This document shows positions 60,201-64,000 of a stretch of DNA of 64,000 nucleotides, one piece after another. Numbering within the stretch: the first letter of the stretch is position 1; each line of letters opens with the position of its first letter. The position numbers and the translations under genes are program-made. Below the pieces are notes generated by a model, which searched no databases, was not told the origin of the DNA, and saw nothing but the letters and a program-made list of their open reading frames with translations. The stretch comes from Rhynchonema sp. JSB1_4. Its lineage: Eukaryota; Nematoda; Chromadorea; Monhysterida; Xyalidae. The stretch is taken from the NCBI GenBank assembly GCA_030248065.1, contig JASAMV010006625.1, positions 1-64,000 on the forward strand, in the 5' to 3' direction.

Positions 60201-61850
60201 TACCTGCCAGTGTAGTTCCTGGTCCAGTGCGGCGGTTAGTGTACCTACCCCTTTTTTCCGTGCGGCGGTTAGTGTGCCTCCCTGGGGGGAAGGGGGGGAA
60301 GACCCAAAATCAGGAAAAAGTCACTTTTTGAGGTGGAAAATTTGACCGATTTTTGGCCCTTTTTGGAAAAATTCTCCATAAAAAGGGTATTTTGGCGAAT
60401 TTTGACAACATCGACCTAAAAATTACCCATTTTAGGCCTAAAAATGCCCATTTTAGGCCTAAAAATGCCTATTTTGGGCAAAAATTGAGGCGGTTAGTGT
60501 ACCTGGCGCGGCGGTTAGTGTACTAGTGTGCCTTGGTCGCGGCGGTTAGTGTACCTTAGGGGGGGGGCGACCCCCCTCCCCCCAGGAACTACACTGGTCA
60601 GTGCTGTGGGGGGTCCCCCCAATGGTACCCTACCCGCCCCGGCCTGGTACGCTACCCCCTACCCGCCCCGCTCCCCTATCCCCCTACCCGCCCCGATTTT
60701 TTCCCTCAAAATGCCCATTTTTCGGTCAAAAATGCCCAAATTTCGACCGAAAACCCTAAAGTGCAAAAAATCGCGCCCTACGTGTTATAGCATGTAAAAA
60801 CAGGCGCCCGAAAAAACTTGTGTTGTGCCCTACCCGCCCCGAAACATCGTCCCCCCTCCCCACACACCGGATTGCCCCCCCAATCCCATGTACACAGCCC
60901 CCCCCGCCCCTAACCGACCCGAGTGTTGCCACCTATGTACCCTACCCGCCCCGCCAACGTAGCCACAGCACTGCCGTGTGTCATGCAAGTAAATGCTGTT
61001 TCACAGACAAAAAATAGCTTTTTTCATCTCACACTGGCTGTTTTTTCATTATGGAAAGAAAAAATAGCAAAAAATGGTCATTGAGAAAAGGAAAAAAATT
61101 ATTTTTTCCTTGTTTTCCTGGAAAAAAGAGCAAAAAATTTTTTCCGAACTCTGCCGGCGAGGGGGAGGTGCCGTACCTTTGGGACCCCTCACCACTAGGG
61201 TTAGAGAGATGTCGGGTGTCGGGTGCCTCCAGATGTCGGGTGTCGGGTTTTTTGGGACCGACACTTACGGTTCAAAACATCAGAAAAGAATTTTGAGAGA
61301 AAATTTTCTTCGAACCAAATGTTTCCGAAGACGCAGAATGTGTCATTTTGGTGTTTATTTTGTGTGAAAATACTTGAATTCAGTCACTTGATCCAAAAAA
61401 TTGCACTAATAGTGCGAAGGAGCAAAAAGTTGCCTGTTTTTGGTCCAAAAACAGGTGTCGGGTTTTTTCCAAAAACTAGATGTCGGGTGTCGGGTTTTTT
61501 TGGAACTGTCGGGTGTCGGGTGTCGGCTTTTTTTCTCAAATGTCGGGTGTCGGGTATTTTCAGATGTCGGGTGTCGGGTACCCCCCGACCTCTAACCCTA
61601 CTCACCACAGCACCGCCCCCAAGTACTACATTGGCCTGGGTTGGGTGATCGGCGATCCCTGCACTGCAGAAGAGCAGCAGACAAAAAAAATCAAACCGTT
61701 TGGCCGTCTTTTCGGTTTTGGCATTTTCTTCTCAGGCGATTCAGATGATGTTATTGTTACTTTTATTGCAGGCAAATCATTCTCGTTATCAGGTCTTCGC
61801 AGAGATCGCTTGCCGCCGGACGATTGAAAAATCGGGAAATAGCCACTCAT
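54287..61850 (-). CDS. SUV39-like histone methyltransferase (chromodomain, pre-SET, SET)
   Basis: The model has ten exons: 61850-61697 (tentative), 58233-57752, 57604-57409, 57211-57141, 56827-56687, 56620-56473, 56405-56285, 56071-55918, 54745-54587 and 54439-54287. All phases agree, giving about 592 aa. A basic Ser-rich N-terminus leads to a chromodomain (VPEKVLEHRFDRKT, YLVEFSDSKSKWVRQQASDL, LVDDYWEDY; residues about 197-245). The pre-SET Cys cluster follows (CACDTKMCSMNADAASGCC, YECND, CLCAPDCRNRVVQ). The SET domain has GWMVKARKPIVKGHFVTELV, ANCARFINHS-CDPN, ALFAARDIKFGEQLTYDY. The combination is that of H3K9 methyltransferases that build heterochromatin. The frame stops right after QKFG, so the usual post-SET cysteines are absent unless a further exon exists (a GTTAGT donor overlaps the stop). 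The right edge of exon 2 could extend to 58319, and exon 1 rests on phase and an ATG only. Confidence 0.8.
54957..55668. repeat. Clustered CTGGCTCAT repeats in a SET-gene intron
   Basis: ACTGGCTCATTT-like units occur near 54960-55020 and again at 55583-55668, ending in the palindrome TGGCTCAATGAGCCA. They may mark the ends of an old repeat of about 700 bp. No coding potential seen. Confidence 0.5.
58335..58720. mobile_element. hAT-like MITE, same family as 29690-30073
   Basis: CAGTGTAGTTCCTGG and CCAGGAACTACACTG ends enclose the same interior as the copy at 29.7 kb. Flanks are G-rich (GGGAGGGG on the left, GGAGGGGG on the right), so the 8-bp duplication is only approximate. It lies just upstream of SET exon 2. 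Confidence 0.85.
58800..59690. mobile_element. Partial copy of the AATAGAGCCCCCC palindromic element
   Basis: It shares TCTATTAATTCACTGACCC, GGTTTGAAAGGATGTTTTTTCGC and ACACTACTGTATGGGATGTTACTTAG with the 39.9-41.6 kb element. Its centre is different: AATCCCGAAAA blocks in opposite orientation at 59090-59170 and 59565-59625 surround a TTAGGC-containing tandem repeat. Confidence 0.6.
59240..59452. repeat. Three 86-bp units carrying telomere-type TTAGGC runs
   Basis: GGCTTAGGCTTAGGCTGCC recurs at about 59245, 59331 and 59418, each followed by AGCCAGGAAGACCTG or a close variant. TTAGGC is the nematode telomeric unit. Confidence 0.8.
59735..59950. mobile_element. Shortened copy of the CAGTGTAGTTCCTGG family
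   Basis: It starts CAGTGTAGTTCCTGG and ends CCCAGGAACTACAC. The interior holds the TTTTAGGCCTAAAAATGCC blocks in inverse orientation. The GGTACACTAACC units are missing. Confidence 0.7.
60208..60596. mobile_element. hAT-like MITE, inverted copy of the 29.7-kb family
   Basis: Ends CAGTGTAGTTCCTGG and CCAGGAACTACACTG with the same interior as the 29.7 and 58.3 kb copies, opposite orientation. No clear target duplication. Confidence 0.85.
60599..60975. mobile_element. MITE with CAGTGCTGTGG ends and CCCTACCCGCCCCG units
   Basis: CAGTGCTGTGGGGGG opens and CCACAGCACTG closes it. The interior repeats CCCTACCCGCCCCG. A fragment of the same interior occurs at 39313-39370. No target duplication could be confirmed. 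Confidence 0.65.
61196..61600. mobile_element. hAT-like MITE, 8-bp duplication CTCACCAC
   Basis: TAGGGTTAGAGAG opens and CTCTAACCCTA closes the element. CTCACCAC flanks it perfectly (61188-61195 and 61601-61608). The interior is built of GATGTCGGGTGTCGGGT repeats at both ends. It appears to be nested in a further element that ends CAAGTACTACATTG at about 61634. Confidence 0.85.
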
Positions 61851-62352
61851 TTTGTTCGATGTTGTCGATGAGAAACGCTGTTGTCAATGTCAAGCAGAGG
61901 AAGTGCACCCTGAAATTTAGTTGCAGACCTGCACATGCGAATCTTGTGCCGTTCTCAAATTCAAATTCAAATTTTATCTGCACGCTTTCGCAAAGACCTT
62001 TACACAAGATCCGGAGAAACCCTAAAAAATGAACATGAGTATTAATAAATGAAAATGTGAACATGAACGAACAAACGACAAAGAAAACGTACCGGCGAGA
62101 TTCAACCAACCAAACTAATGAAGAGAACAAACGTAACGAGCAATAAAGACGGCAACGGATGACGGAATATTGATGATTATCTGAAAAGCAGCAACCCAGT
62201 GACTGAGGGGATCAGTCAACGACGGCTGCAAATTTTGAAGAAATGTGGCGAGAAACTAGGTCTCGACCACGTGAGTTTAGTTTAGTTTTGAAGGCCGCAG
62301 TTGAGGCAGCAGATACCACACTCTCTGGGAGCCCGTTCCAGAGGTCCACGAC

Positions 62353-62918
62353 TATGGGTGGGCTGGGCACAATACCCAATACCAATACCACCCAATACCA
62401 ATACCAATACCAGTGCTTGGTATTGGTATTGGGTCTAATTCTGGTATTGGGTATTGGGTATTGGTATTGAAGCTGGCCTGGTATTGGTATTGGTATTGGG
62501 TTTGCCCAGGTATTGGGTCAAAACCAATACCCAATACTAATCCAGGAAAACCCAATACCAAACCAATACCTGACTCAAAACCCAATACCAAACCAATACC
62601 AACCCAATACCAGACCAAAAACCCAATACCAAACCAATACTAAGACCAATACCCAATACCCAATACCAATACCAACCCAATACCCAATACTCAATACCAA
62701 TACCAACCCAATACCAAACCCAATACCAGGCACTTCAGTGGTATTGATCTGGTGTTGGGTATTGGTATTGGTATTGGGTCTCACCCGGTATTGGTATTGG
62801 GTATTGGTATTGGGTCACCAATTTGGTATTGGTATTGGGTATTGGGTATTGGTACAGGGCCGGTATTGGTATTGGGTATTGGTATTGGGTGTCAAAAGTG
62901 GTATTGTGCCCAGGCCTA
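62353..62918. mobile_element. hAT-like element filled with AATACC satellite, duplication TCCACGAC
   Basis: TCCACGAC precedes (62345-62352) and follows (62919-62926) the insertion. Ends TATGGGTGGGCTGGGCAC and GTGCCCAGGCCTA are inverted relatives. Almost all of the interior is CCAATACCAATACC in one half and its complement in the other, so the element can fold on itself. Confidence 0.85.
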
Positions 62919-63143
62919 TCCACGACGCGATATGCCCAATACCCGGACAAGTCCGGACCCGCCCCATGAGCCCGACACAACCTGTGGGAGTGCCCTCGGG
63001 TTGGGCGGCTGGTGTCACGTGATGGAAAGAATGATTCCTTGGTTACCCCAGGTATGAGACCATGAACGACCTTGTACACAAGGACAAGATCGTTCACGGT
63101 CCGGCGATAAATTAGGGGGTCCAAATTTAGGGCATGCAGACGC

Positions 63144-63331
63144 CCAATGTGGGATTATGACGTGCTGTTAAGTGACTAACCCAATTTCTGGTGGCGTCCA
63201 CATGTGGAGTCATTTTGACGCCTGGCCTGTTTACAAATGAAGTCAGTATAAAACTGTGCTTTGCTGCGTGTCGAGATTGAATTTAGTAACTCAATCGCTC
63301 TAGCGCACTTTATAAGCTTGATGACATGTGT
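63144..63331. mobile_element. Insertion of about 190 bp in the LINE
   Basis: The LINE copy at 42.7 kb reads GCAAACGCTGTTGGTAAG without a break where this copy carries about 190 unrelated bases. No inverted ends were recognised. Confidence 0.6.
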
Positions 63332-63928
63332 TGTTGGTAAGACAGTGTCTGCATGCCTGGTATATATTAAGCGAACCGACGTTGAATTTTTTCAACGTTT
63401 TTGGCCAAGGTGACATTTTGAGGGGACCAAATGGACATGGAAAATTCCAGTAATGGACGAACGTAGGCCAAGTAGAGTTTTCTGAGGAAGTCGAGATTTC
63501 GACTGTGAAAGTTTCGGCGGATGGTCTTCTCCATTCTACTGGCGTCAGCCACAATTTTGCGAATATGTGACTCAAATTTTAAGTTTTGTTGGTCTATTAA
63601 GACACCCAGGTCCCGGACATGGGGTGGTGAAATAATTTGCTCATTCCCACAGAAGTAGACAGCGGAGACTTGGGGAAGATCCCCAAGCCTTACTGTGACG
63701 CTCTTATGGCTGGCCAGGGCCATGCCATTTGCAGAGAGCCAACTAATGACTGCATTTATGTCACTCTGGAGGATTTTGGTATCTGCAGCACTACGGATTT
63801 CCCTGTAAATTTTGATATCGTCGGCGTAGAGATACAGGTAGGTGCCTGGATGCACTACACCGACCACATCATTTATGTAGATGAGAAAGAGAGTCGGGCC
63901 GAAAACACTGCCCTGGGCGACCCCGGAG

Positions 63929-64000
63929 TATGGGTGGGCACAATACCCAATACCCAATACCAATACCACCCAATCAATACCAATACCCACTGTAGTGGCT
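63929..64000. mobile_element. Second AATACC-filled hAT-like element, cut by window edge
   Basis: TATGGGTGGGCACAATACCC begins directly after the GVAQGSVFGP part of the RT frame and continues with AATACC repeats. It is the same family as 62353-62918. Confidence 0.75.

Larger units (their letters stand above)
61950..64000 (-). mobile_element. CR1/Jockey-like LINE, second copy, interrupted
   Basis: The minus strand encodes reverse-transcriptase motifs GVAQGSVFGPTLFLIYINDV, LYADDIKIYR (YADD catalytic motif), WLSANGMALASHK, DLGVLIDQQN and LAYVRPLLEFSMSIW. Three insertions break it: 62353-62918, about 63144-63331 and one starting at 63929. The 3' end at 61950 carries a short TTTGAA tail. The same RT region in the copy at 42.8 kb has a nonsense codon where this copy has Arg. 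Confidence 0.85.

Noticed and set aside
62513..63022. Long open frames rich in NQY/YWY repeats at 62.4-63.0 kb
   Set aside because: They are translations of the AATACC satellite and open on both strands.

Overview
The window looks like nuclear DNA from a nematode. The evidence is a patched-related (ptr) gene, a cluster of serpentine 7-TM chemoreceptors of a nematode-type family, two GT10 fucosyltransferase genes, many short introns (43-90 nt) ending in TTTCAG-like acceptors, and short runs of TTAGGC, the nematode telomere unit. All recognised protein-coding genes lie on the minus strand. Exon models were built by hand from reading frames, GT/AG sites and intron-phase agreement; no search was run.

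Layout. (1) 77-14588: N-terminal 585 codons of a ptr-type sterol-sensing-domain membrane protein, running off the left edge. Its 8.55-kb intron 8 holds four chemoreceptor units on the same strand: one intact gene, one in-frame fusion of two receptors, one pseudogene and another intact gene. A foldback transposon sits in another intron. (2) 14.6-25.1 kb: about 10.5 kb with no recognisable gene. (3) 25096-37663: a complete EEIG1/FAM102-like gene (NT-C2 domain) in eight exons with one apparent frameshift in exon 1. Its introns hold a long hairpin, a 155-bp tandem array and a hAT-like MITE. (4) 37.9-43.0 kb: nested MITE mosaic plus a 5'-truncated CR1/Jockey-like LINE. (5) 43.2-54.4 kb: a tandem segmental duplication. 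Each unit carries a GT10 gene and the 3' end of the neighbouring SET gene. Copy A is intact; copy B has lost the donor-site motif. (6) 54287-61850: a SUV39-like chromodomain + pre-SET + SET histone methyltransferase with a MITE-filled first intron. (7) 61.95-64.0 kb: a second LINE copy, interrupted by other insertions.

The receptors are probably sensory, ptr proteins act in membrane/cuticle trafficking, GT10 enzymes in Golgi glycan fucosylation and the SET protein in H3K9 methylation. They form no common pathway; the shared theme is local duplication and heavy invasion by non-autonomous DNA transposons. Several of these leave clean 8-bp target duplications, and one has its empty site preserved elsewhere in the window.
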